Of a DNA stretch of 16,411 nt, positions 1-6,392 are shown piece by piece; the stretch's first letter is position 1, and each line of letters opens with the position of its first letter. The position numbers and the translations under genes are program-made. The DNA lies in contig JAHHQV010000059.1 of the NCBI GenBank assembly GCA_020026175.1, positions 1 through 16,411 on the forward strand, given 5' to 3'. The notes beneath the pieces are model-generated. The model worked only from the letters and a program-made list of their open reading frames with translations, had not been told where the DNA came from and searched no databases. Source of the DNA: Phocaeicola sp. (GTDB lineage: Bacteria > Bacteroidota > Bacteroidia > Bacteroidales > Bacteroidaceae).

Positions 1-54
1 TTGTATTCTATCATAACATTCTTATTGGGTCAACTTTTTTCAGTCCAACACAGT
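1..54. mobile_element. Probable end of an insertion sequence interrupting brxB
   Basis: Read on the minus strand, BrxB-like coding sequence stops at about position 55. It is followed by TGTGTTGGACTGAAAAAAG and then TTGACCC. This resembles the purine-rich ends of some transposons (IS3-like ends often carry GTTGGAC and A-runs), and it supplies the stop codon that ends the brxB remnant. Reading leftwards, TTGACC (33-28) and TAGAAT (10-5) are separated by 17 bases, a promoter-like arrangement common just inside IS ends. No transposase can be seen because the window starts here, and the second inverted repeat and target duplication are outside it. The assignment is inferred from the abrupt loss of brxB and the look of the end. 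Confidence 0.38.
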
Positions 55-197
55 CCGTCAAGTTCCGTCTGACCGGTTACGGGGATGGGCTGAATGAACA
101 AGGGAAGTTCGCCTCCGAGGTTCTTGCCAAAATCCGGAGATATCAATTTTCGGAAAATCTCTTCAAAGAGTATATCCATATCTATATTGTTATTCAT
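30..197 (-). pseudogene. brxB: brxB 5' remnant (DUF1788, BREX system), truncated
   Basis: This 55-codon frame starts at ATG 197-195, overlapping the stop of brxA (ATGAATAA), so the two were translationally coupled. Residues 9-37 read LFEEIFRKLISPDF then GGELPLFIQPIP. This matches the N-terminal pattern of the BREX protein BrxB (DUF1788), in which a short helix is followed by an e(I/L)PfyI-type strand. BrxB is normally about 190-200 residues and is required for BREX defence. Here the frame continues only to about GQTELDG and then runs into unrelated sequence, ending CWTEKS and a stop. Most of the protein is therefore missing and the product should be inactive. An insertion element or rearrangement at about position 50-55 is the likely cause. 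The position straight after brxA supports the identification. Confidence 0.68.
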
Positions 198-774
198 ATA
201 AACTGCATGCATTACTAATTTCATTATTTGAATAAAGGTATATGGCAAGCCACTTCGGATTATCTTCTACGATAATGCGTTCTACCTTTTCTGAAAGATA
301 AGGACGTTGCAATATTCCAGTATCAACAGACTCTATCAATTCCGACTGTTCGAGAATGCGGAAAATGACCTGACGAATCTTTGATTGTGTCAAATCCGTT
401 ATTGTTTCAAGTTCGGGATGGACATACTTCTTTTCATTGAAAAATTCATTGAAATTAGCATGTGTCACCTTCTCGCTCATATTATAAAAACAGTCACGTA
501 CATTTACGGCAATAAAATCAAATATCATAGTATGTGCCTTACAAATGGCCAAAAGCAATATCAATCGTTTTTCAGAATTAGAACCTTCTTTCAGAAGTTT
601 CTGTTCTGATTTATCTAATGTTTCTATACGTTGTTTAATAAGAGAAAACAATCGTTTGGTGGTGGAAATTTTCTCTTTTCCCATAATATTATCTTTTATC
701 GTCCGCTTCCTGGTTGTTTCCCAATTACATCCTGATTCAAAGAAAACCTCAGCTATCGCACAGGTTTCATTCAC
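190..774 (-). CDS. brxA: BrxA family protein (DUF1819), BREX phage defence; N-terminus out of frame
   Basis: BrxA is a small, all-helical DNA-binding protein encoded first in many BREX phage-exclusion operons. The frame shows the family pattern: a basic helix (WETTRKRTIKDNIMGKEKISTTKRL, here split over residues 18-42), then IKQRIETL, the central LLLAICKAHTMIFDFIAVNVRDCF, and the C-terminal TQSKIRQVIFRILEQSELIE. The frame as read starts at GTG 774 and gives 194 residues. The usual family start, a motif of type KYnLsFT-gaLl, is present just upstream but is split: in-frame codons back to an upstream TAA contain KKYNLTFTTGALL without an ATG, while an ATG at 824-822 lies one frame away across an A7 tract. 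One extra A would give a natural start, MLVEKKYNLTFTTGALL. The gene is thus either frameshifted, phase-variable, or affected by a sequencing error. It overlaps the brxB remnant by 8 bases. Confidence 0.8.
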   Translation of the reverse strand: MNETCAIAEVFFESGCNWETTRKRTIKDNIMGKEKISTTKRLFSLIKQRIETLDKSEQKLLKEGSNSEKRLILLLAICKAHTMIFDFIAVNVRDCFYNMSEKVTHANFNEFFNEKKYVHPELETITDLTQSKIRQVIFRILEQSELIESVDTGILQRPYLSEKVERIIVEDNPKWLAIYLYSNNEISNACSLYE

Positions 775-807
775 AAGAAGTGCACCAGTTGTAAATGTCA
801 GATTATA

Positions 808-824
808 TTTTTTTCTACAAGCAT
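808..824 (-). other. A7 homopolymer separating the likely brxA start codon from its frame
   Basis: On the minus strand ATG CTT GTA G is followed by seven A residues (814-808) and then TATAATCTG. With seven A the ATG frame ends nine codons later at TGA. With eight A it continues into KKYNLTFTTGALL and the full BrxA frame. The homology lies in the frame that the ATG cannot reach, so this tract is the point of disruption. Strand slippage, either in the genome or in transcription, could restore the protein. Confidence 0.6.
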
Positions 825-917
825 TACTTTCGTTTTGATATTTTATGGTAAATATACAAATAAAATCCGAACATTTTGTACCTTAAGTCACAATATTCTC
901 TATTAATGAGTACAAAT

Positions 918-961
918 AAAAAAAACTGCACCTCTACTTATTGCTATAAATGAGGTACAGT
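918..961 (-). terminator. Intrinsic terminator downstream of the lipoprotein gene
   Basis: On the minus strand the arms ACTGTACCTC (961-952) and GAGGTGCAGT (934-925) form a 10-bp stem with one G-U pair and a 17-base loop. Eight T residues follow immediately (925-918 on the complement). This is the standard rho-independent layout. It lies about 105 bases past the lipoprotein stop codon and before the brxA start, so it would insulate the BREX genes from transcription coming from the right. Confidence 0.75.
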
Positions 962-1029
962 ATCACGAATAAACTAAAAAATTAATTATCTTAGAAAAAC
1001 AATATTTACTGAAAATATATTGTATATAT

Positions 1030-1060
1030 ATTGAACAAAAAACAATCGTTTTTGTTCAAT
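1030..1060. repeat. Perfect 12-bp inverted repeat just after the lipoprotein gene
   Basis: ATTGAACAAAAA (1030-1041) is the exact reverse complement of TTTTTGTTCAAT (1049-1060), with a seven-base loop. It begins five bases after the stop codon of the lipoprotein gene. The stem is AT-rich, and the T-run sits inside it rather than after it, so it may act as a 3'-end stabiliser or weak terminator ahead of the stronger one at 918-961. Confidence 0.6.
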
Positions 1061-1065
1061 ACTTG

Positions 1066-1491
1066 CTATTCTCCGAAGAATGTTGCAGGATAACCGTCGA
1101 ACAGACACTCCAATCTGTTTCTTCTCATTATTATGTTATCCATATACGAAAATCCGTCTCCATAGTCCAATCTTATGCTGGAAAAATTTGCATTGAACCA
1201 GTCCCACACAAAACGTTTCGAAAATTCACGCACATTTCCTCTTCTGTCGATGATCCTTACATAATCCAATCCTGTATTATTATAATCGAACCTAAGTTCC
1301 TGATGGTGAAGTTCATCATTGTCATCAACCCACTCTTCCACCCACACCCTGCTACAGAGATGATTGGTAGCCTCACGATACCGGTCTGTATTATTGCCTA
1401 TTTCAAGGTCTATATTGACATCTTCGCATGAGGTAAACATAAATACAGACAAAGACATTGCCAATAACAAAATTATTCTTTCTATCTTCAT
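1066..1491 (-). CDS. Small hypothetical lipoprotein
   Basis: I do not recognise the family. The chosen ATG (1491) gives 141 residues beginning MKIERIILLLAMSLSVFMF and a lipobox ending in cysteine (FTSC, C22). This predicts signal peptidase II processing and membrane anchoring; an in-frame ATG five codons upstream (1506) adds only MIDID before the basic start. The mature part is acidic at first (EDVNIDLEIGNN) and rich in aromatic residues (VWVEEWVDDND, FVWDWFNANFSS), with alternating patterns that suggest a small beta-rich, lipocalin-like fold; this fold call is only an impression. The gene stands alone, with its own -7 element upstream and hairpins downstream. A cluster of inverted repeats lies between it and the HU-like gene. 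Confidence 0.8.
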   Translation of the reverse strand: MKIERIILLLAMSLSVFMFTSCEDVNIDLEIGNNTDRYREATNHLCSRVWVEEWVDDNDELHHQELRFDYNNTGLDYVRIIDRRGNVREFSKRFVWDWFNANFSSIRLDYGDGFSYMDNIIMRRNRLECLFDGYPATFFGE

Positions 1492-1521
1492 ATCAATATC
1501 TATCATCTATTAATCACATTA

Positions 1522-1529
1522 CAAAGATA
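1522..1529 (-). promoter_or_regulatory. Candidate Bacteroidales -7 element (TATCTTTG) for the lipoprotein gene
   Basis: TATCTTTG on the minus strand matches TAnnTTTG exactly and lies 31 bases before the chosen ATG at 1491. No good -33 TTTG/TTG was seen at the usual distance, so the call rests on the -7 box and its position. Confidence 0.5.
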
Positions 1530-1572
1530 AGCAATGCAATTATAGTAAATAACAGATATTTCCTATAATAAA

Positions 1573-1602
1573 GGGGGAATTTCCCTATTTCTTATAGGGG
1601 AA
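1573..1602. repeat. Overlapping inverted repeats (possible operator) upstream of the lipoprotein gene
   Basis: GGGAA-T-TTCCC (1575-1585) is a perfect palindrome. It shares its right half with a second inverted repeat, CCCTAT (1583-1588) and ATAGGG (1594-1599), separated by five bases. The two alternative pairings share one arm, so only one can form in a transcript. The site lies about 45 bases upstream of the -7 box of the lipoprotein gene and 24 bases past the HU-like stop codon. No T-run follows on the minus strand, so a protein-binding site is more likely than a terminator. Confidence 0.4.
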
Positions 1603-1625
1603 AACGAAAATAGAGCGCTTAACCA

Positions 1626-2234
1626 TCAGTCAAGTACACCTTCAGACTTAACATATATGGGATGGTATCTGGTGCCTGCATTGCATATCACTCCATCTTC
1701 TATAAGCCGATGTATATACCTCAACGATTTTACCTGATTGAACCCTGTAAGTTTCTCAAATTCACGTCTGGTCATAAAATGATGTTTCTCGAAAAAACTC
1801 TGCAATAGTTCATTCACCTCTTTATCATCAAGTTTAGTTGAATGATGTCCATGCGATGTACATCTCTTGAACTCCACAGTCTTGAATTTGTCCGCAAAGT
1901 CTTTATCGGGAGTGAAATTGATAGTTCGCACGGCTATATCCGAAGAAGAAACATGTTTGGGATTTACATCAGAAGCACACTTGAGGCTGAGCGTGAAAAA
2001 TCCAAGTTCGTTAAGATGAACAGAGTATCCATTGCTGAGTGCCTGAAACATTTCATCTTCCAATGCTGCTAATACACCAGATACATCGGCTGGTGTCACA
2101 GTACATTTTCGACTGATCGACTCGCACATGTCTCTTGTTGTCACCATATTCTTTGTTATCACCTTTGCATGAAGCCTTGGACCTTCAAGACCTTCTTTTT
2201 CTGGATTCTCGAATAAATCAAATTGTATTGCCAT
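1626..2234 (-). CDS. HU-like DNA-binding protein with C-terminal winged-helix-like domain
   Basis: A 202-residue protein. Residues 20-115 fit the HU/IHF-related fold found in many Bacteroidales proteins: helices (VTTRDMCESISRKCTVTPADVSGVLAALEDEMFQAL across 31-66), a turn and beta strand with GYSVHLNELGFFTLSL (69-84), and a returning strand VRTINFTPDKDF (102-113). After a linker (120-137), residues 138-197 contain EVNELLQSFF, MTRREFEKLTGF and SLRYIHRLIEDGVI. This resembles a winged helix-turn-helix and would add a second DNA contact. The family is known for nucleoid or local regulatory roles; the targets here are unknown. The start ATG 2234 lies 33 bases from four tandem palindromic units, which suggests autoregulation (inference). 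It is transcribed alone on the minus strand. Confidence 0.85.
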   Translation of the reverse strand: MAIQFDLFENPEKEGLEGPRLHAKVITKNMVTTRDMCESISRKCTVTPADVSGVLAALEDEMFQALSNGYSVHLNELGFFTLSLKCASDVNPKHVSSSDIAVRTINFTPDKDFADKFKTVEFKRCTSHGHHSTKLDDKEVNELLQSFFEKHHFMTRREFEKLTGFNQVKSLRYIHRLIEDGVICNAGTRYHPIYVKSEGVLD

Positions 2235-2266
2235 AGTTTTTTATATTAAAAGATTAAACATTTTAA

Positions 2267-2354
2267 GTTCATCACGTCAGTGATAAATGTTCATCACGAA
2301 TGTGATAAATGCTCATCTCGGCTGTGATAAATGTTTATCACGAACGTGATAAAG
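2267..2354. repeat. Four tandem 22-bp palindromic units (operator array) upstream of the HU-like gene
   Basis: Units lie at 2267-2288, 2289-2310, 2311-2332 and 2333-2354, head to tail with no spacer and an exact 22-base period. Each has the form (T)TCATCACG-nn-nGTGATAAA with small variations. The last is a perfect palindrome with arms TTTATCACG and CGTGATAAA around AA. The period is about two helical turns, so proteins bound to each unit would sit on the same face. The array occupies the 5' leader or promoter region of the HU-like gene. A dimeric DNA-binding protein binding cooperatively is the simplest reading. Confidence 0.85.
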
Positions 2355-2362
2355 CAAATATG
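2355..2362 (-). promoter_or_regulatory. Possible -7 element (CATATTTG) next to the palindrome array
   Basis: CATATTTG matches TAnnTTTG at all but the first base and abuts unit 4 of the array. A TTG lies 20 bases upstream of it on the minus strand. If used, transcription would start inside the array, so bound protein would block initiation or early elongation. Confidence 0.35.
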
Positions 2363-2447
2363 CCACTTTATTTTGAGAAAAACAACGTTACGAGATGAAA
2401 AAAACTGGATTTTATGCAGCCAAAGAAAAGTGTTTCAGAATCTAAGT

Positions 2448-2491
2448 AAAAAAAATCAGGTCGGTTCTTTTTTAGGAAAACCGACCTGATT
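2448..2491 (-). terminator. Intrinsic terminator of the ATP synthase operon
   Basis: AATCAGGTCGGTT (2454-2466) and AACCGACCTGATT (2479-2491) form a perfect 13-bp stem with a 12-base loop. On the minus strand it is followed by eight T residues (complement of 2455-2448). It starts 36 bases past the atpG stop codon, so it ends the atp transcript. The opposite direction has a poorer T-tract. Confidence 0.93.
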
Positions 2492-2526
2492 ATATAAAAG
2501 ATTTTTTGGTAAGTCTCGATAAAGAT

Positions 2527-3399
2527 TCAAGCCATAGTACCACCGACAATATCAAGCAATTCGTTTGTTATGGCCTGCTGGCGACTCTTATTGTATACCA
2601 ATGTAAGTTCTTGAATAAGTTCGTTGGCATTGTCAGTCGCTATCTGCATAGCCATAGTGCGCGCTGCATGCTCCGATGCTGCCGCATCAAGAAGGACTGT
2701 ATATATTTTCATTCTCAACACCTTAGGCACCAAAGCCTTTATAATCTTTTCAGGCGAAGGTTCTACAATATAGTCTGCCGAAAATTCTGCCTTGTTTGCC
2801 TTTTTGTCCATACTCATACCCATAGGCAGATATGTTTCATGAACAAGAGCCTGAGAAGCAGTAGACTTGAAGTGATTATACAACAAATCCACCTTCTGTA
2901 TTTCTCCCTTCTTAAATCTGTCCATAAGTTCCTGTGCCAGTCCGGCAGCATCCTGATAGTTGGGTTTTCCACTCATGTGCTGAAAATCGCCTGCTACTTG
3001 AAACCCTAATTTCTTTACAGCCTCAGCTACCTTTTTACCTATCGGATATATAACAATACTTTCGGCTCCTAAGGTCTGCGAATATTCCTCTATCAGGCCA
3101 GACAGATGCTTTATGACATTCGTATTATATCCGCCACAAAGGCTGCTGTTTGATGCGAATGCCACTAAAGCCACTTTCTTGACAGGCTTCACTTCTGCAA
3201 AAGCGGTTTCGACAGACGTACACGAAGACAGAAAATTCTTCAGCATCCCTTGCAGCCTTTCTTCATAAGGCAGCATGTTTTCTATTGCCTCCTGAGCTTT
3301 ATGAAGTTTGGCCGATGCAACCATTTTCATGGCTGAAGTTATCTTCAATGTACCATTTATCGAACTTATCCTACTTTTTACTTCTTTCAGCGATGCCAT
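2527..3399 (-). CDS. atpG: F1Fo ATP synthase subunit gamma
   Basis: Gamma is the central rotating shaft of the F1 motor; it couples proton flow through the c-ring to catalysis in the alpha3beta3 head. The 290-residue length is normal. Both diagnostic coiled-coil ends are present: N-terminal ASLKEVKSRISSINGTLKIT then SAMKMVASAKL (residues 2-33), and C-terminal ASEHAARTMAMQIATDNANEL with LVYNKSRQQAITNELLDIVGG (about 241-288). The middle, with SLCGGYN (about 85-91), is the Rossmann-like domain. It is the last gene of the operon, five bases after atpA, and is followed by a strong terminator. Nothing unusual was seen. Confidence 0.97.
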   Translation of the reverse strand: MASLKEVKSRISSINGTLKITSAMKMVASAKLHKAQEAIENMLPYEERLQGMLKNFLSSCTSVETAFAEVKPVKKVALVAFASNSSLCGGYNTNVIKHLSGLIEEYSQTLGAESIVIYPIGKKVAEAVKKLGFQVAGDFQHMSGKPNYQDAAGLAQELMDRFKKGEIQKVDLLYNHFKSTASQALVHETYLPMGMSMDKKANKAEFSADYIVEPSPEKIIKALVPKVLRMKIYTVLLDAAASEHAARTMAMQIATDNANELIQELTLVYNKSRQQAITNELLDIVGGTMA

Positions 3400-3404
3400 A
3401 ATAC

Positions 3405-4994
3405 TTACTGTTTATATTGAACTGCTATTTCGGAAGCTATCTTTTCAATCATAGCTGTCACCGTATCGTTTATCTGTCCTGAAGACAATACATCAAGCAC
3501 ATCTTCCTTGTGGTTAACACGAAGAGTTGACAAAAAAGTATCTTGGAAAGAGCCTACCTTATCAATAGGAATATCCCTCATCAAGCCACGCGTTCCACAA
3601 TAAAGGATAGCTATCTGCTCGCCTACAGGCATTGGGGTATATTGTGGCTGGATAAGAAGCTGATTGTTCTTTCGCCCTCTGTCTATAGCCATTGCTGTGA
3701 CGGGGTCCATGTCGCTACTGAACTTAGAGAAAGCCTCAAGTTCGCGATACTGAGCCTGATCTATCTTAAGGGTTCCTGCAACCTTCTTCATGCTCTTTAC
3801 CTGTGCGCTACCACCCACACGTGATACAGAAATACCCACATTTATGGCAGGACGGAAACCCTGATTGAACAAGTCGGTTTCAAGGAATATCTGTCCGTCG
3901 GTAATAGAGATGACATTGGTAGGTATATATGCCGACACGTCGCCAGCCTGAGTCTCGATGATAGGCAACGCCGTGAGTGAGCCACCTGCCTTTACCTTCC
4001 CCTTCAGACTTGGAGGAAGGTCGTTCATCTGCTCTGCCACTTCCTGCTGGCTTATAATCTTGGCTGCACGCTCCAAAAGACGAGAATGTAAATAAAAGAT
4101 ATCGCCAGGATAAGCTTCACGTCCTGAAGGTCTGCGCAAAATCAAAGACACTTCACGATATGCTACAGCCTGTTTCGACAAGTCATCGTACACTACAAGA
4201 GCATGACGACCTGTATCACGGAAATATTCTCCTATAGCAGCACCGGCAAAAGGTGCAAAATACTGCATAGCAGCAGGGTCGGAAGCTGTTGCTGCAACAA
4301 CAACGGTATAATCCATAGCGCCACGCTCGCGAAGTGCATTTACTATACTTGCCACAGTAGAGCCCTTTTGACCTATTGCTACATAAATACAATATACAGG
4401 GTTACCAGCTTCATAATTGGCACGCTGGTTTATAATGGTATCTATGGCTATCGCTGTCTTACCTGTCTGACGGTCTCCAATGATAAGTTCACGTTGACCG
4501 CGGCCTATAGGAATCATAGCATCAATAGCCTTCAGACCTGTCTGCAAAGGTTCTGCTACAGGCTGACGGTATATCACTCCTGGTGCCTTGCGTTCAAGAG
4601 GCATCTCGAACTTCTCGCCAGGGATGTCTCCACGTCCGTCCAATGGAGTGCCAAGAGGGTCTATCACTCGTCCCAACATACCCTCGCCAACATCTATCGA
4701 AGCAATATGATTTGTACGTTTAACCAGCATTCCCTCTTTTATAAGGTCAGTAGGTCCTAACAACACCGCACCTACATTATCCTCCTCAAGATTCATTACA
4801 GTACCCATCACTCCATTCTCAAACCTAAGCAGTTCGTTGGCTTCTGCATTCTTCAAGCCATAAATACGAGCCACTCCATCGCTTACCTGCAATACGGTAC
4901 CCACTTCATTAAATCGAAGAGAAGTATCAATACCTTCCAATTGCTGAAGCAACACTTCTGAGACTTCGCTGGGTTTTATAGTATTTTCTGCCAT
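3405..4994 (-). CDS. atpA: F1Fo ATP synthase subunit alpha
   Basis: Alpha carries the non-catalytic nucleotide sites of F1 and supplies the arginine that completes each catalytic site. From the chosen ATG 4994 the protein has 529 residues. The Walker A motif GDRQTGKT is at 173-180, the Walker B strand ends ALVVYDDL (265-272), and the arginine finger is in SVSRVGGSAQ (R392). SLTALPIIETQAGDVSAYIP is also present. An in-frame ATG five codons upstream (5009) is less likely: MAENTIKPSEVSE matches the usual family start (MsenIkpsEvs). The segment ISQQEVAEQMNDLPPSLKG is several residues longer than in E. coli, as in related Bacteroidota. It lies 19 bases after atpH and five before atpG. Confidence 0.97.
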   Translation of the reverse strand: MAENTIKPSEVSEVLLQQLEGIDTSLRFNEVGTVLQVSDGVARIYGLKNAEANELLRFENGVMGTVMNLEEDNVGAVLLGPTDLIKEGMLVKRTNHIASIDVGEGMLGRVIDPLGTPLDGRGDIPGEKFEMPLERKAPGVIYRQPVAEPLQTGLKAIDAMIPIGRGQRELIIGDRQTGKTAIAIDTIINQRANYEAGNPVYCIYVAIGQKGSTVASIVNALRERGAMDYTVVVAATASDPAAMQYFAPFAGAAIGEYFRDTGRHALVVYDDLSKQAVAYREVSLILRRPSGREAYPGDIFYLHSRLLERAAKIISQQEVAEQMNDLPPSLKGKVKAGGSLTALPIIETQAGDVSAYIPTNVISITDGQIFLETDLFNQGFRPAINVGISVSRVGGSAQVKSMKKVAGTLKIDQAQYRELEAFSKFSSDMDPVTAMAIDRGRKNNQLLIQPQYTPMPVGEQIAILYCGTRGLMRDIPIDKVGSFQDTFLSTLRVNHKEDVLDVLSSGQINDTVTAMIEKIASEIAVQYKQ

Positions 4995-5013
4995 TCTAGA
5001 TAAATTCAATAAA

Positions 5014-5568
5014 TTATACTATTCTTCTGTTCTTCTCAACAAACTGCTGTCTCACTTTCTTCAACTGAGCTGCGATACTTGCATCAAGCCTGTATCCGTC
5101 AAGTTCCATTATAAACCCACCCAAAATAGAAGGGTCTACCTCTGATTTTATCTCGACATGAGAACGGGTTTTCTTTCCCGCCATCTCTTCCAGATAATTT
5201 ATCAAGCCTTGATTTGCTACCGCTGTAGTCAGTTTGCCAATTAAAATACTCTTACTTTCTCGGTATTGGTCAATGAATGACCAAGCCATAAACTGTAGGA
5301 ATTTCTCTCTCTTGGCATCGAGAACCAACATGAAAAAGCGTTTCAGTTCTTCACTTATATTCTTTCCGCCAGCTGCTTCTGACAACAAGTCGAGTTTGAT
5401 GTTTTTTGCCAGAACCGGATTGTCTACAGTCTTTCTCAGTCCCGGAACGTTTGAAAAACTTCCAGCCAGCGTTATAACTTCATTATACACCTGCTCTTCA
5501 TTACCATTCTTGACGGCAAAATCGAGCAAGGCTTTAGCATAACGCTTTGAAAATACTCCTGTATTCAT
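5014..5568 (-). CDS. atpH: F1Fo ATP synthase subunit delta (OSCP)
   Basis: Delta sits on top of F1 and ties it to the peripheral stalk formed by subunit b. The 184-residue protein has the N-terminal helical bundle (SKRYAKALLDFAVKNGNEEQ, residues 7-26), which binds alpha. The conserved C-terminal part includes VDPSILGGFIMELDGYRLDAS (about 144-164) and a final basic helix AAQLKKVRQQF. Length and pattern are typical. It lies between atpF (eight bases upstream) and atpA, the order found in most bacterial atp operons. Sequence conservation in this family is low, so context adds much to the call. Confidence 0.95.
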   Translation of the reverse strand: MNTGVFSKRYAKALLDFAVKNGNEEQVYNEVITLAGSFSNVPGLRKTVDNPVLAKNIKLDLLSEAAGGKNISEELKRFFMLVLDAKREKFLQFMAWSFIDQYRESKSILIGKLTTAVANQGLINYLEEMAGKKTRSHVEIKSEVDPSILGGFIMELDGYRLDASIAAQLKKVRQQFVEKNRRIV

Positions 5569-5576
5569 ATCCGCCT

Positions 5577-6077
5577 TTATTTAGAAGTTCCTATTATTTC
5601 ATTCAGTAATCTATCTGTCAGTTCCTTCTGTTCTTTATCATCTTCAAGTTTTCTTCGTAATACTTTCTCAGAAATTCCTACAGACAAGACAGCTACCTGA
5701 CGACGTATGTCTCTGATAGCACTTTCTTTTTCTGTCTCTATCTGTTTCTTCATTTCTTCCATCAACCTGTCACCTTCAAGACGCGCCCTGTCTTGTGCGT
5801 CTTTTATTATACGGTCTCTGGTTTCGGTAGCCGACTTTAAGATACGAGCCTGTTCCTCACGAGCCTGAGCCAAAATCTTTTCACTTTCGATACGCACATT
5901 AGCCAATTGTGCATTAGCTTCACGAGCAGTCTTGAGTGAATCGTCAATATAGGCCTTACGGTCGTCTACCATCTTTATAATGACCGGAAAGCCATATTTG
6001 GCCAAAAGAAAAAATACTATACCGAAAACTATTACCATCCAGAACAGAAGACCTGGATCTGGAGTCAATAATTCCAT
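5577..6077 (-). CDS. atpF: F1Fo ATP synthase subunit b
   Basis: Subunit b is the peripheral stalk that holds the F1 head still against Fo. The 166-residue protein opens with PDPGLLFWMVIVFGIVFFLL (membrane segment about 9-28), then AKYGFPVI, which is characteristic of the family. The rest is a long charged helix rich in E, K, R, A and Q (about 35-150) that would form the parallel dimer; REANAQLANVRIESEKILAQ is typical. It ends with a delta-binding region. There is one b gene only, so a homodimer is expected. It follows atpE by 12 bases and precedes atpH by eight. Confidence 0.97.
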   Translation of the reverse strand: MELLTPDPGLLFWMVIVFGIVFFLLAKYGFPVIIKMVDDRKAYIDDSLKTAREANAQLANVRIESEKILAQAREEQARILKSATETRDRIIKDAQDRARLEGDRLMEEMKKQIETEKESAIRDIRRQVAVLSVGISEKVLRRKLEDDKEQKELTDRLLNEIIGTSK

Positions 6078-6089
6078 AAGTCAACTTAA

Positions 6090-6344
6090 TTATAAGAACA
6101 ATGTCAAAAGCGCAACAATAATGGCGATAAGAGCCACACCTTCAATCAAGGCTGCAACGATAATCATATTCATACGAATATCACTTGAAGACTCAGGCTG
6201 GCGTGCGATAGCTTCCATTGCCGAACTACCGATTTTACCAATACCTAAACCTGCACCAATTACTGCAATACCTGCTCCAAGAGCTGCACCAAATTTACCT
6301 AAGCCTGCACCTGCGGCAGCTTGTAATAAAATAGAAAGTAACAT
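6090..6344 (-). CDS. atpE: F1Fo ATP synthase subunit c
   Basis: Subunit c forms the membrane ring that turns as ions pass. The 84-residue protein is a helical hairpin: a glycine-rich first helix (AGAGLGKFGAALGAGIAVIG, 11-30, continuing to about 41), the polar loop ARQPE (47-51) that touches gamma and epsilon, and a second helix with the ion-binding glutamate E68 in ALIEGVAL. The Na+-type signature (Gln in helix 1 and Ser/Thr after the Glu) is absent, since G follows E68, so proton coupling is likely. A 48-base gap separates it from atpB, longer than elsewhere in this operon, and may include a ribosome-binding or processing region suited to a subunit needed in many copies. Confidence 0.97.
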   Translation of the reverse strand: MLLSILLQAAAGAGLGKFGAALGAGIAVIGAGLGIGKIGSSAMEAIARQPESSSDIRMNMIIVAALIEGVALIAIIVALLTLFL

Positions 6345-6392
6345 AATTATAAATTTTATTAGTATTTAATTCGTTATTTAAATATATCTGAT

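Noticed and set aside
30..248. A 72-codon gene starting at 248
   Set aside because: The first 17 codons overlap the end of brxA in another frame and have no family match. The BrxB-like sequence starts at the ATG at 197.
840..860. Promoter for brxA (TATATTTA)
   Set aside because: It matches TAnnTTTG at seven of eight positions but lacks the final G, has no clear -33 box, and the region is very AT-rich, so chance matches are likely.
2267..2354. CRISPR-like array
   Set aside because: The 22-base units are contiguous with no unique spacers and each is internally palindromic, which fits operators rather than CRISPR repeats.
5234..5542. Long plus-strand frames opposite the atp genes (such as this one, and those at 3543-3824 and 4203-4760)
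   Set aside because: They lie wholly antisense to well-supported ATP synthase genes and their translations show no recognisable domains.
6090..6344. Na+-coupled c subunit
   Set aside because: The Na+ signature needs a Gln in helix 1 and a Ser/Thr after the ion-binding Glu. Here helix 1 is Gly/Ala only and Gly follows E68.
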